In this document: one piece after another, positions 55,408 through 63,367 of the stretch
How positions within the stretch are numbered: the stretch's first letter is position 1
How the letters are laid out: each line of letters starts with the position of its first letter
Source of the DNA: Caballeronia mineralivorans PML1(12)
GTDB taxonomy: Bacteria > Pseudomonadota > Gammaproteobacteria > Burkholderiales > Burkholderiaceae
Assembly: GCF_001028175.1 (NCBI RefSeq)
Contig: NZ_AEJF01000062.1
Coordinates: 1 to 64,000 of the forward strand
Length of the DNA: 64,000 bases
Direction: 5' to 3'
Notes under the pieces: generated by a model
Told to the model about the DNA's origin: nothing
Database searches by the model: none
What the model saw: the letters and a program-made list of their open reading frames with translations, nothing else
Translations under genes and position numbers: made by a program

Positions 55408-57210
55408 TCAATGTGCTTCGCCGCGACCGGCCGGGCGAATCGGCGCGTTGTTGTCGAGCGCCTTGGGCTCAGGTGGCGCCACGTCTGCAGTCTGAGCGTA
55501 CTGGAATGCCGCGATGGGGTCCCGCGCCTCTTGCACCACGCGTGCTTCGTGAACCTCGCGGGTTTCACGAAGCACGCGCGGTGCAAGAGGCGCGTGCGTG
55601 GGCGGATTCGCAATCGTGTGCGGTGCGCTGTTGCCCGTTGTCGACGTGCTACCCGTGCTTGCAACCGTGGCCGTGGCCGTGCGCGGGACCGGCTCGGCCT
55701 CGCGGAGCGGCGCTGGATAAGTGACAGCGCGCGGCGTGGTGGCGGCTATCTGAGCTGCCGCGCCTTCTGCGGCCTTCTTTGCCTCAGCTACTTTAATAGC
55801 GACATGCCTGAGAAATGCGCGCGAGTCGGTGTAGCTCGAATCGATGGCAAGCGCGTCCTTCGCGTAGCGCCGTGCACATCGCCATGAAGCTGTCGCGTCG
55901 CATGCGCGGGCGTGTTGCATCGCGGCATCGCGTGCGGCTTCGCGTTGGGCCAGGTCGTCGCGAAGCCGCTGGACGTCGGGGCTGCTGGCCTGATTCGCGG
56001 GCACGTTGGTCAGGTTCTTGCGCGCGGCGCTCAGGTCGCTCGTGGCCAATGCAAGGCGTGTGAAGTAGATGCTTTCGCCCGGGCTGCCCAAGGGCGGACG
56101 CTCCGTGGCAATGACCGGCGAGACGGGCGGTAACGACAGCTTCGGCAATTCCTTTGTAACGGGCGTGGACGGCTGCGGTGCGTGGCTGGCGATAGGGACA
56201 TCGGCGACGGCGGCAGGGCTGGGGGCGGGCGGTATGGCGGCGAGCTTGGCTGCGGCGGGTGAGGGCGGTGTGTTGGTTGCAGGCGTCGGGTTCGGCGCGG
56301 TGGCGGCGCTTTTCGGGGCCGGCGCAGGGATTGTGTTCTGCGCGATCGTGACGGTCGTCGCGGGCGTCGAGCTCTTTGGTGGTGCTGCCGTTACCGAGCT
56401 TTGCGCGGTTGTGACGGGCGTTGAGCTCTTCGATGGTGCTGCCGTTACCGGGCTTTGCGCGGTTGTGACGGGCGTTGAGCTCTTCGATGGTGATGCCGTT
56501 ACCGGGCTTTGCGTGGTCGTCGCGGCCATCGGGCCGGATGGGTTCGTGGAACCCTTTGAAACCGGTCCGGTAGCCGGACTCAGTGCGACCGTTGAACTTG
56601 CCGTGCGCATGGAGGCAATGGCATTCGTTACGTTCCTTGTGATCGTCGCGATCATCGCCATTGCGGGATTCGGTGCGTGTGTCGGTGCCGCAGCGATCGA
56701 GCTCGCGGGATTCGCTGCCGCAATGACCGTGGTCGCACTCGCCGGGGTTGCTGCTGCAATGACCGTCGTCGTGCTTGCCGGTGCAGCCGCGTTCGCGGCA
56801 TTCTCAGGTGCTATCGGAACGAAGGCGGGCGTCTTCGCGGGCTCCGGTAGTGCAGCCAGCCGCTGAACCACGGGCGATCTCAGGCCGGGGGCATAAGTCA
56901 GCGCGAGCGCTATGGCGAGCAGCCCGCCGCTCGCCACGCCGAACGCCACGCGCCTGGCGATCCGGGCGCGTGCACGGGCTATATTCATCGCCGTGTCGAC
57001 TTCCTCGGGCACGCTCGGATACGGCACGAGCATGCGCCCCGGCATCAGCATGACACTGCTGTTATTGAAGCCCACGGAGTTCAGTGCGCGCATTTCACGC
57101 GACTGATTCGTGCCGCAATGCGGGCATTCTTCTTCGCCGTGGGTCAGCGCATTGCCACAGCGAAGGCAAGTCGCATAAAGGACAGGCGTGCGAAAAGATA
57201 ACAGGTTCAT
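55408..57210 (-). CDS. Zinc-ribbon, single-pass membrane protein with Pro/Thr/Ser repeats
   Basis: This 600-residue protein has the zinc ribbon C15xxC18-x10-C29xxC32, the YPSVPEE motif (64-70), a hydrophobic segment at about 86-106, then a roughly 250-residue Ala/Thr/Pro/Ser-rich region with three 18-residue repeats, and a C-terminal helical part (about 410-520) that may carry TPR-like helices. The start at 57210 has GAGGGG upstream and aligns with the paralogue at 1-545. Function is unknown; the layout suggests a cytoplasmic zinc domain tethered to a long envelope-spanning tail. The last 60 codons contain a very strong DNA inverted repeat. Confidence 0.78.
   Translation of the reverse strand: MNLLSFRTPVLYATCLRCGNALTHGEEECPHCGTNQSREMRALNSVGFNNSSVMLMPGRMLVPYPSVPEEVDTAMNIARARARIARRVAFGVASGGLLAIALALTYAPGLRSPVVQRLAALPEPAKTPAFVPIAPENAANAAAPASTTTVIAAATPASATTVIAAANPASSIAAAPTHAPNPAMAMIATITRNVTNAIASMRTASSTVALSPATGPVSKGSTNPSGPMAATTTQSPVTASPSKSSTPVTTAQSPVTAAPSKSSTPVTTAQSSVTAAPPKSSTPATTVTIAQNTIPAPAPKSAATAPNPTPATNTPPSPAAAKLAAIPPAPSPAAVADVPIASHAPQPSTPVTKELPKLSLPPVSPVIATERPPLGSPGESIYFTRLALATSDLSAARKNLTNVPANQASSPDVQRLRDDLAQREAARDAAMQHARACDATASWRCARRYAKDALAIDSSYTDSRAFLRHVAIKVAEAKKAAEGAAAQIAATTPRAVTYPAPLREAEPVPRTATATVASTGSTSTTGNSAPHTIANPPTHAPLAPRVLRETREVHEARVVQEARDPIAAFQYAQTADVAPPEPKALDNNAPIRPAGRGEAH
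55524..55593. repeat. 30-bp inverted repeat inside a coding sequence
   Basis: Bases 55524-55553 pair with 55564-55593 with a single mismatch (55538 against 55579) across a 10-base loop. It lies in the 3' part of the zinc-ribbon gene and would form an extremely stable hairpin in its mRNA. Confidence 0.9.
56364..56525. repeat. Three tandem 54-bp repeats in the Pro/Thr/Ser-rich region
   Basis: Copies start at 56364, 56418 and 56472, each 54 bases and differing at a few positions. They encode 18-residue repeats of the type SSVTAAPxKSSTPVTT on the minus strand. Copy number may vary between strains. Confidence 0.85.
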
Positions 57211-57506
57211 GCCGAACCCCTCGGGCAGGTGTCGATGCCGGTTCATGATGCGGCCGGATCGTTCGTATAAGAATAGTGCAATTAATTCAGAAGTTAGTAC
57301 CCCGGTATGTTTTGTAGACCGCATTGATGCATATCGGCGACACTTGCATGCGCCCGCATCACGCTATATAGGGCCTCGCCCCGAGGTGCTTGTCCGAATC
57401 CGACTTGGGTGTGGCGGATAAGAGCGGAGATCAAGGCCAGGCTCTCAAATGGCAGAGGCGGCGCACCAGGAAACAGTGCGCGGCCTGGACATCCATCTAC
57501 AAAGGG

Positions 57507-58140
57507 TTAGAACCTGTAGGCAACGTCGCCTGACAGCGTGAACGTACCCACGCTCGTGCCAACCGACTTGCGATAGGTGTGACTTCAAAACCATCGGTCG
57601 TCAGCGTGCCCAAGTTCGCATGGGTAGTGTTCACATAGGCGATCGTCCCGTCCGGGTTGTTCGCATTCACTTCACCCTGGATGAGTCCCGTGCCGATCGC
57701 GTTGTTGATCTTGATCTTGTAGAAGTCGAAGCCGAAGCCGGCCGTCGTATCCGGTGACAACTGGAAGCCGATGTTGTAGTTCTTCGTGCGTTCAGGCTGC
57801 AGATTCGGATTGCCGTTGGTCAACTCGCTGATGGACTGCGGCACACCGGGCTGAAACGGATCGAGCGGGTCGGATGCAGTCTGGATAGACAACGTCTTCG
57901 ACTGCGAGTTTTCGACCAGCGTTGGCGCCCAGAAGCCACGGCTGTACGAGCCGTACATCGTCTACATCGAGATCGGCTGATAACGAAGCGCGAAGCGCGG
58001 CGAGAACGCGCCGTCGAAATCGCTTAGTGATCTTAACGACTTGAATGGCTGAACGTCAGGTTGCGAATGATGGACACGTCGACTTGGTAGTGGAGCGCCG
58101 CAATATTGCGTTCACCGGCCACCTGCTGCAACGCAGCCGG
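57507..58140 (-). pseudogene. TonB-dependent receptor remnant
   Basis: Read leftward, several frames encode pieces of the C-terminal part of a TonB-dependent outer-membrane receptor: VAGERNIAALHYQVDV, then DFDGAFSPRFALRYQPISM, an in-frame TAG, then MYGSYSRGFWAPTLVEN and NGNPNLQPERTKNYNIGF, typical of the beta barrel. Near 58035 two tyrosine codons appear to have become stops and one base is lost. After DGFEV the frame shifts to a short segment ending GDVAYRF and a stop at 57507. The N-terminal plug and most of the barrel are absent. It is clearly broken; the former ligand is unknown. It lies about 1.1 kb from the intact tonB cluster. Confidence 0.8.
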
Positions 58141-58146
58141 TGAACG

Positions 58147-58213
58147 GGTTGTCTACTGGCCGGCCTGCGTATGGTCGTAGCAGGCGACTCCACAGACCGG
58201 CCAGTAGACAACC
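58147..58213. repeat. 67-bp element with 17-bp perfect inverted ends
   Basis: GGTTGTCTACTGGCCGG at 58147-58163 is exactly reverse-complemented at 58197-58213, with a 33-base centre. It sits at the upstream edge of the receptor remnant. It may be a small mobile or REP-like element, a recombination site, or a stable RNA hairpin. Confidence 0.8.
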
Positions 58214-58293
58214 GGCAGTCCCAGGAGATTTCCTTCTTCACATAGCAGAATTTTTCCATTCAACAGGGCTGAACTTTCAATACTCCATAGAAA

Positions 58294-58374
58294 GCGGATT
58301 TATTATGCTTTATAACAGGATGTTATTGGGCAGCAAAGAAGGCGGATTTATTATGCTTCATAACAGGATGTTAT
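58294..58374. repeat. Two direct 33-bp repeats with internal palindromes
   Basis: The copies at 58294-58326 and 58342-58374 differ at one base and are spaced 48 bases start to start. Each ends in ATAACA-GGA-TGTTAT, a perfect palindrome; in the second copy it extends to 9-bp arms (58357-58377). This is the pattern of paired regulator-binding sites. Confidence 0.85.
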
Positions 58375-59233
58375 GAATCAGCAAATGTGAGTTCTATGAG
58401 CACTAATTACCGAGCGTCCTGAAAATCAAAGCGGACCATTATGAATGCCGTATGCTTTATGTAATTATTTGAAATACTCTTGTAATTTTAAAATGGTGTA
58501 ATTCAAATGTGCATTTAGAGTTTCGTAAATACCGCTAAAATTTTTTTCAAACGAAGTCTTCCTTCTTTCATTTTCCCGCTTTCGACGCTGGCCTCTAGTC
58601 GGCGCTCGATCATCACTCGCCAGAGGTGCTGTGAAACCGTCTCAAAGGCCCGCCCAGTAGGCTTTTGCGCCATGCACTATCTGCCATTCGACGGCAGCTC
58701 ATGGCGTGCCATGGAAAGCCGGAATGGCGGTTGCATCCCAATTGGCGAGTTATCAAAGGCGCGCGCGTATCCGTTCGAACATCCGCTTATTCTTTTAAAG
58801 CGACGCAAGCACAGCATTAGTTAGAGTATTCCCTCTAAACTTGGTATGCTGCCATCAAATAAAGTTTGACCGTGCATTTTGTCCTGCTATCGTCGCATCC
58901 CATGAAACGCCGGTGACAATCGCGCAAAAAGTTCAGAAGCCGTAGTGCGCTTCGTTCAAATTGTCTCCGGGTGTTAATGCCAGACCAAAATGAGCGAGTC
59001 GGATTTAATCTATCGTGGTTCTAGTCAGATGATCGTTCGGCGGGCGTGAAGTACCGCTGGGCGTCTCACAGCCGCATCCGTGTCATCGCATCAGGTTTGC
59101 GCGCTGCGGCATAAATTCGGAGTGCAAATCAAGGGTCGGAGCGAAGGAAGCGGTTGTCCGAAGTGAACGTTGGTTGCGGTATGTACGCGCACTGCAGTTA
59201 CAGAAATGGACGGTTCACGCCGGAGGAGTAAAG
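58375..59233. other. AT-rich non-coding region upstream of tonB
   Basis: About 860 bases have no supported gene. The first 200 bases are strongly AT-rich. The rest is of mixed composition with no frame showing recognisable protein. It presumably contains the tonB operon promoter, but no Fur-box consensus was seen by eye. Confidence 0.45.
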
Positions 59234-59944
59234 GTGGGTACGAAAGTCGAAGGACAATTTCCGGCAGCAACAGCTCGTATGGGAAGGCCAGGGCGCCCGC
59301 GTGAGTTTGGGCGCAAGCAGCAAAACCCGGTACGCCGCTTTGGCGGTATCGCGGTTGTTCTGCTCCTGCACATCGTGCTGATCTATGCACTTATCAACGG
59401 CCTTGCCACCAAGGTCGTACAGGTTATCCAGCATCCTATCGAAACGAAGATCATCGAGCCGGTGAAGCCACCGCCTCCGCCGCCGTTGCCCACCGTGCAA
59501 TTGCCACCGCCGAAGTTCGCACCGCCGCCGCCGCCGTTCGTACCGCCGCCGGAAGTGCAGGTGCAAACGCCGCCCCAGCCGACCATCACGCACCAGGCCG
59601 CACCGGTCGTGTCGGCACCCGCCGTGGCGCCTCCCGCACCGCCGGCACCTCCCGCGCCGAGCAAACCCGTGAGCGTCGAAGTCGGGGTTGTATGCCCGAA
59701 CTCGGATCAGATCCGTTCGTCGATTCGCTACCCGAAGGAAGCGCAGGAGAACAACGTGACGGGTGATGTGTTGATTGAATTCGTAGTCGACGCGCAGGGC
59801 CATATTACGAATGAACGCGTTGCCAAGTCTGCAGACGATTCCTCACTCGATCGCGCTGCGTTCAACGCGGTCAAGCAGTTCACGTGCGTTTCCCAAGGCC
59901 AACCGGTCCGTGTGCAAGTTCCGTTCTCGTTTAACCTGAACTGA
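59234..59944 (+). CDS. tonB: TonB energy-transducing protein
   Basis: This 236-residue protein has an N-terminal cytoplasmic stretch, one membrane anchor (about 38-60; GIAVVLLLHIVLIYAL), a long Pro-rich rigid region (about 80-150; repeated PPPPP and PPAPPAP) and the C-terminal TonB domain (about 160-236; YPKEAQENNVTGDVLIEFVVD). It couples proton-motive force to outer-membrane receptors. The GTG at 59234 is chosen because GGAGGAG lies seven bases before it; the open frame goes back to 59174. It is first in the tonB-exbB-exbD1-exbD2-TPR cluster. Confidence 0.92.
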   Translation: MGTKVEGQFPAATARMGRPGRPREFGRKQQNPVRRFGGIAVVLLLHIVLIYALINGLATKVVQVIQHPIETKIIEPVKPPPPPPLPTVQLPPPKFAPPPPPFVPPPEVQVQTPPQPTITHQAAPVVSAPAVAPPAPPAPPAPSKPVSVEVGVVCPNSDQIRSSIRYPKEAQENNVTGDVLIEFVVDAQGHITNERVAKSADDSSLDRAAFNAVKQFTCVSQGQPVRVQVPFSFNLN

Positions 59945-60021
59945 AACCCACTGGCTGTTCGGTACCGGTAGCGATTTATCAGTCTTAGTTTAGAAGTTGT
60001 ACTAATGAACTTGGAGCAGGC

Positions 60022-60927
60022 ATGAAAAAGCGTACTCTCGCCGCATTGGCGGCAACCCTGTTGTTCGCCGTAACCACGGTGGATACCTTTGTGGCACCGC
60101 ACATGGCCCACGCGCAAGCTAGCGACGCGACCGCGTCGGCTACGGCACCCGCCACCGCAGCACCGCAAATGGCCGGCCCGGCCACAGACCAAGCGGTACC
60201 GCCGCCGGAACCGGCTACGTCCGAAACCGTCAACAACCCCTACGGCCTCGGCGCGCTCTGGAAGAACGGTGACTTTGTTGCACGCTTCGTGCTGATTCTG
60301 CTGGTGCTCATGTCGATGGGCAGCTGGTACATCATGATCACCAAGTTTTTCGAGCAGTTCCGTGCCAACCGCCGCGCGAAGAGCGCCGACGAGCAGCTGT
60401 GGACCGCGCCGTCGCTAGCCGAAGGCGCGAAGATGCTCGACGAAGCCTCGCCGTTCCGCTTCATCGCCGAAACAGCCATCGAGGCAGGCGAACACCACGA
60501 CGAAGCACTGCTCGAAGCCGTCGACCGCAACACGTGGATCGATGCCTCGGTTGATCGTGCCATCACCAACGTATCGAATCGTCTGCAGGACGGTCTGGCT
60601 TTCCTCGGCACAGTCGGCTCGACAGCGCCGTTCGTCGGTCTGTTCGGTACCGTGTGGGGGATTTATCACGCGCTGACGGCAATCGGTATCGCCGGCCAGG
60701 CTTCGATCGACAAGGTCGCGGGCCCGGTGGGTGAAGCGCTGATCATGACCGCGATCGGTCTCGCCGTGGCCGTGCCGGCGGTGCTCGGCTACAACTTCCT
60801 GGTTCGCCGCAACAAGTCGGTGATGGAGCGTGTTCGTGCGTTCGGCGCACAACTGCACACCGTCCTGCTCGCCGGCAGCCGGCGCTCGGCGCGCGCTACG
60901 GCTCGCGAAGCAGCGCTGGCCCAATAA
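60022..60927 (+). CDS. exbB: ExbB-like proton channel with signal-peptide N-terminus
   Basis: This 301-residue MotA/TolQ/ExbB protein forms the proton channel that powers TonB. An extra N-terminus (about 1-70) begins with a Sec-type signal (MKKRTLAALAATLLF to AHAQA) and an Ala/Thr/Pro linker, before the three membrane helices of ExbB (about 88-108, 193-215 and 240-262). The conserved GLFGTVWGIYHAL segment is present. GGAGC lies upstream of the ATG. The gap from tonB is 77 bases. Confidence 0.92.
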   Translation: MKKRTLAALAATLLFAVTTVDTFVAPHMAHAQASDATASATAPATAAPQMAGPATDQAVPPPEPATSETVNNPYGLGALWKNGDFVARFVLILLVLMSMGSWYIMITKFFEQFRANRRAKSADEQLWTAPSLAEGAKMLDEASPFRFIAETAIEAGEHHDEALLEAVDRNTWIDASVDRAITNVSNRLQDGLAFLGTVGSTAPFVGLFGTVWGIYHALTAIGIAGQASIDKVAGPVGEALIMTAIGLAVAVPAVLGYNFLVRRNKSVMERVRAFGAQLHTVLLAGSRRSARATAREAALAQ

Positions 60928-60939
60928 GCGGAGTTCGTC

Positions 60940-61362
60940 ATGGCTATGAGCGTTGGGCAAGATGATGACGACGAGGTCATCTCCAATATCAACACCACAC
61001 CGCTCGTCGATGTGATGCTGGTCCTGCTGATCATCTTTCTGATCACGATTCCGGTGGTGACGCATACGGTGCCGGTGCAACTGCCGAAGGAGACGATCCA
61101 GCCGCTGCAGACCACACCCAAAAGTATCGTCATTGCGGTCAACCGCGACGGCGATTTCTTCTGGAACGAGAAGCAGGTGGATGGGCCGACGCTGCTGGCA
61201 CGCCTGAAAACCGTGTCGGTCATGACGCCGCAACCGGAAGTGCACGTTCGCGGTGACCAGAACGCGCGTTATGAATTCATCGGCCGGGTCATTACCGAGT
61301 GCGAACGCGCCGGTATCGCCAAGGTTTCGTTTATTACTGAGCCGCCTGCGCGCGGCGGCTAG
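60940..61362 (+). CDS. exbD: ExbD proton-channel subunit (copy 1)
   Basis: This 140-residue protein has one membrane helix with the essential Asp in NTTPLVDVMLVLLIIFLIT and a periplasmic domain. It works with ExbB and TonB. It lies 12 bases after exbB. The next gene encodes a second ExbD. Confidence 0.93.
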   Translation: MAMSVGQDDDDEVISNINTTPLVDVMLVLLIIFLITIPVVTHTVPVQLPKETIQPLQTTPKSIVIAVNRDGDFFWNEKQVDGPTLLARLKTVSVMTPQPEVHVRGDQNARYEFIGRVITECERAGIAKVSFITEPPARGG

Positions 61363-61372
61363 CTTTGCATGG

Positions 61373-61406
61373 GATCGGACTAAGCGCTAAAGCGCCAAGT
61401 CCGATC
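61373..61406 (+). promoter_or_regulatory. Stem-loop between the two exbD genes
   Basis: GATCGGACT (61373-61381) pairs with AGTCCGATC (61398-61406); an inner GCGCT-aa-AGCGC extends the stem after a mismatch. The next gene's AGGAGA starts three bases later. It could affect mRNA stability or exbD2 expression. Confidence 0.6.
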
Positions 61407-61420
61407 GACAGGAGACGACT

Positions 61421-61852
61421 ATGGGAATGAACGTATCGTCGGGCGGCGGCAACGCTGAACCGGATGTGATGGTCGATATCAACACCACGCCGCTGATCGA
61501 CGTGATGCTGGTGTTGCTGATCATGCTGATCATCACGATCCCGATCCAGACGCACGCCATCAAGATGAACTTGCCGGTCGGCAATCCGCCGCCGCCAATC
61601 ACGCAGCCGGAAGTGGTGCAGATCGATATCGACTTCGACGGCACCACGACCTGGAACGGCCAGCCGGTGCCGGATCGTGCGGCGCTCGAATCCAGGCTTG
61701 CACAGGTGGCCGCCGAACCTGTGCAGGCGGAAATCCATCTGCGGCCTAACAAGCTGGTGCCGTATAAGGATGTTGCAACGGTGATGGCGTCCGCTCAACG
61801 ACTGGGCGCGACGAAGATCGGCCTGATCGGCAATGAGCAGTACATGCAATAG
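61421..61852 (+). CDS. exbD: ExbD proton-channel subunit (copy 2)
   Basis: This 143-residue ExbD has the membrane helix with DINTTPLIDVMLVLLIMLIIT, including the essential Asp. It differs clearly from copy 1 in its periplasmic domain. AGGAGA is 9 bases upstream of the ATG. In Xanthomonas a comparable tonB-exbB-exbD1-exbD2 set has separable roles for the two ExbDs. Confidence 0.92.
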   Translation: MGMNVSSGGGNAEPDVMVDINTTPLIDVMLVLLIMLIITIPIQTHAIKMNLPVGNPPPPITQPEVVQIDIDFDGTTTWNGQPVPDRAALESRLAQVAAEPVQAEIHLRPNKLVPYKDVATVMASAQRLGATKIGLIGNEQYMQ

Positions 61853-61861
61853 GGAAGTGGA

Positions 61862-63067
61862 ATGCTAACGATCCATCAACGGTTCAAACGCGCCGTCATT
61901 GCGGCCGCTGTCGGAGGACTGTCTGCGCTTGTCGTGTTGCCGGTCACGTCTCATGCCGCGGACACCTTGCGGCCGGATGTGGCGAAGCCGCTGAACGCCG
62001 CGCAGGATCTGTATCGCGCGCACAAGTACAGGGATGCATTGACGAAAATCGATCAGGCGGCTGCCATGCCGGGCAAGACGCCGTATGAAAGCCTCATGGT
62101 CGAAGAGATGCGCGGCGCTGCAGCGGCGGCGGCGGGCGACAACGGTGTGGCCGCCCAGGCCTATGAAACGTTGCTGAGCTCAGGGCGCCTTGCCGGCGCC
62201 GACGAACAACGCACCACGGCGGCGCTTGCAGGCATCTACTTCGAGCAAAAGAACTACGCACAGGCTATCAAGGTCGCGCAGCGCTATCAGAAGTCAGGCG
62301 GCAGCGATCCCGATATGCGCACTTTGCTTGTGCAGTCTTACTACCTTTCGAACGACTGCGGCAATGTAGTGAGCCTGCTCAAGCCTGGGGTCGATGCGCA
62401 AGCGCGTGCCGGCCATGCGCCCGACGAGTCGCAACTGCAATTGCTCGGCACGTGCGCGCAGCGTGTAAAAGATGACACGACCTACCGCGGTGCGCTTGAG
62501 AAACTGGTCGCCTATCACCCGAAGCAGTCCTACTGGGACGATCTGTTTCAAGCGATACGCGCGAAGCCGGGCTATTCGTCGGTGCTCGATATCGACACCT
62601 ATCGGCTGCGGCGTGCGACCGGTTCGCTCACTACCGTCGACGATTACATGGAGATGACCCAGCTCGCGATCGTGGCGGGTACCACGGCTGAGGGCAAGCA
62701 GGTGATCGATCAGGGGTTCGCATCGGGCGTTCTGGGCCACGACGCACAGGCGGATCGCGAAAAGCGGTTGCAGGCACTAGCCGCGAAGCGGGCGCAAGCG
62801 CCGGTTGATCCGGCGAACCCTGTAGCGCCGATCGACGTCGGCTTCAACCAGGTCTTCGCGGGGCAAGCCAAGCAGGGTTTTGCAGCAATGGAGGCGGCGA
62901 TCGCGAAGGGTGGGCTCGATCACCCTGACCAGGCGCAGCTGCATCTCGGCGTGGCCTACTACGTGGCAGGCGACAAAGCTCGCGCAGTGCAAACCTTCCG
63001 TGCGGTGAAAGGCTCCGACGGTTCAGCCGACCTCGCCCGATTGTGGGTGATGGTGGCGTCGAAGTAA
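61862..63067 (+). CDS. Periplasmic TPR-repeat protein of the ton cluster
   Basis: This 401-residue protein has a Sec signal peptide (about 1-34, ending SHAAD) and helical TPR-like repeats through most of its length (e.g. AQDLYRAHKYRDALTKIDQAA; VAYYVAGDKARAVQTFRAV). No catalytic motif is seen. It starts 10 bases after exbD2 and is in the same operon. It may act as a periplasmic scaffold for the TonB complex, which is inference. Confidence 0.85.
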   Translation: MLTIHQRFKRAVIAAAVGGLSALVVLPVTSHAADTLRPDVAKPLNAAQDLYRAHKYRDALTKIDQAAAMPGKTPYESLMVEEMRGAAAAAAGDNGVAAQAYETLLSSGRLAGADEQRTTAALAGIYFEQKNYAQAIKVAQRYQKSGGSDPDMRTLLVQSYYLSNDCGNVVSLLKPGVDAQARAGHAPDESQLQLLGTCAQRVKDDTTYRGALEKLVAYHPKQSYWDDLFQAIRAKPGYSSVLDIDTYRLRRATGSLTTVDDYMEMTQLAIVAGTTAEGKQVIDQGFASGVLGHDAQADREKRLQALAAKRAQAPVDPANPVAPIDVGFNQVFAGQAKQGFAAMEAAIAKGGLDHPDQAQLHLGVAYYVAGDKARAVQTFRAVKGSDGSADLARLWVMVASK

Positions 63068-63323
63068 CGGCATCCCGGGTCCAGCGTGTCCCACCCTGCG
63101 AAGTGCCGCCGAGCTATGCGTGCATTGAACCGGGCGGCGCATCCTCGCCGTATGGAACACAGATCTTCGACAGTAGACGGGGTTGGTTGCGTATGCAACC
63201 ATCGCCAGGTTTTAGGCAAGTGCGAAAGTATCCCGACGATCGCATTGATTGAACCACGCATCGCGGCAACTAACCGGGCATATGGCACGTGTCTTAGGGA
63301 GGATGTTGCATCCGATAAAACAT

Positions 63324-63340
63324 AGTTTGGTATACAAACT
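63324..63340. promoter_or_regulatory. Operator-like palindrome before the XRE-cupin gene
   Basis: AGTTTG-GTATA-CAAACT lies 28 bases upstream of the ATG. TTGACA follows at 63345-63350. XRE-cupin regulators commonly bind such sites to repress their own gene. The rest of the 300-base gap from 63068 holds no supported gene. Confidence 0.5.
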
Positions 63341-63367
63341 AATTTTGACACGGGATTCTGTCTTGCT

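Noticed and set aside
56364..56525. CRISPR-like repeats
   Set aside because: The three 54-bp units are contiguous without spacers and encode in-frame protein repeats.
58056..58376. Short open frames across the 67-bp hairpin and 33-bp repeats
   Set aside because: They consist of palindromic and repeat sequence and receptor debris, with no start signal.
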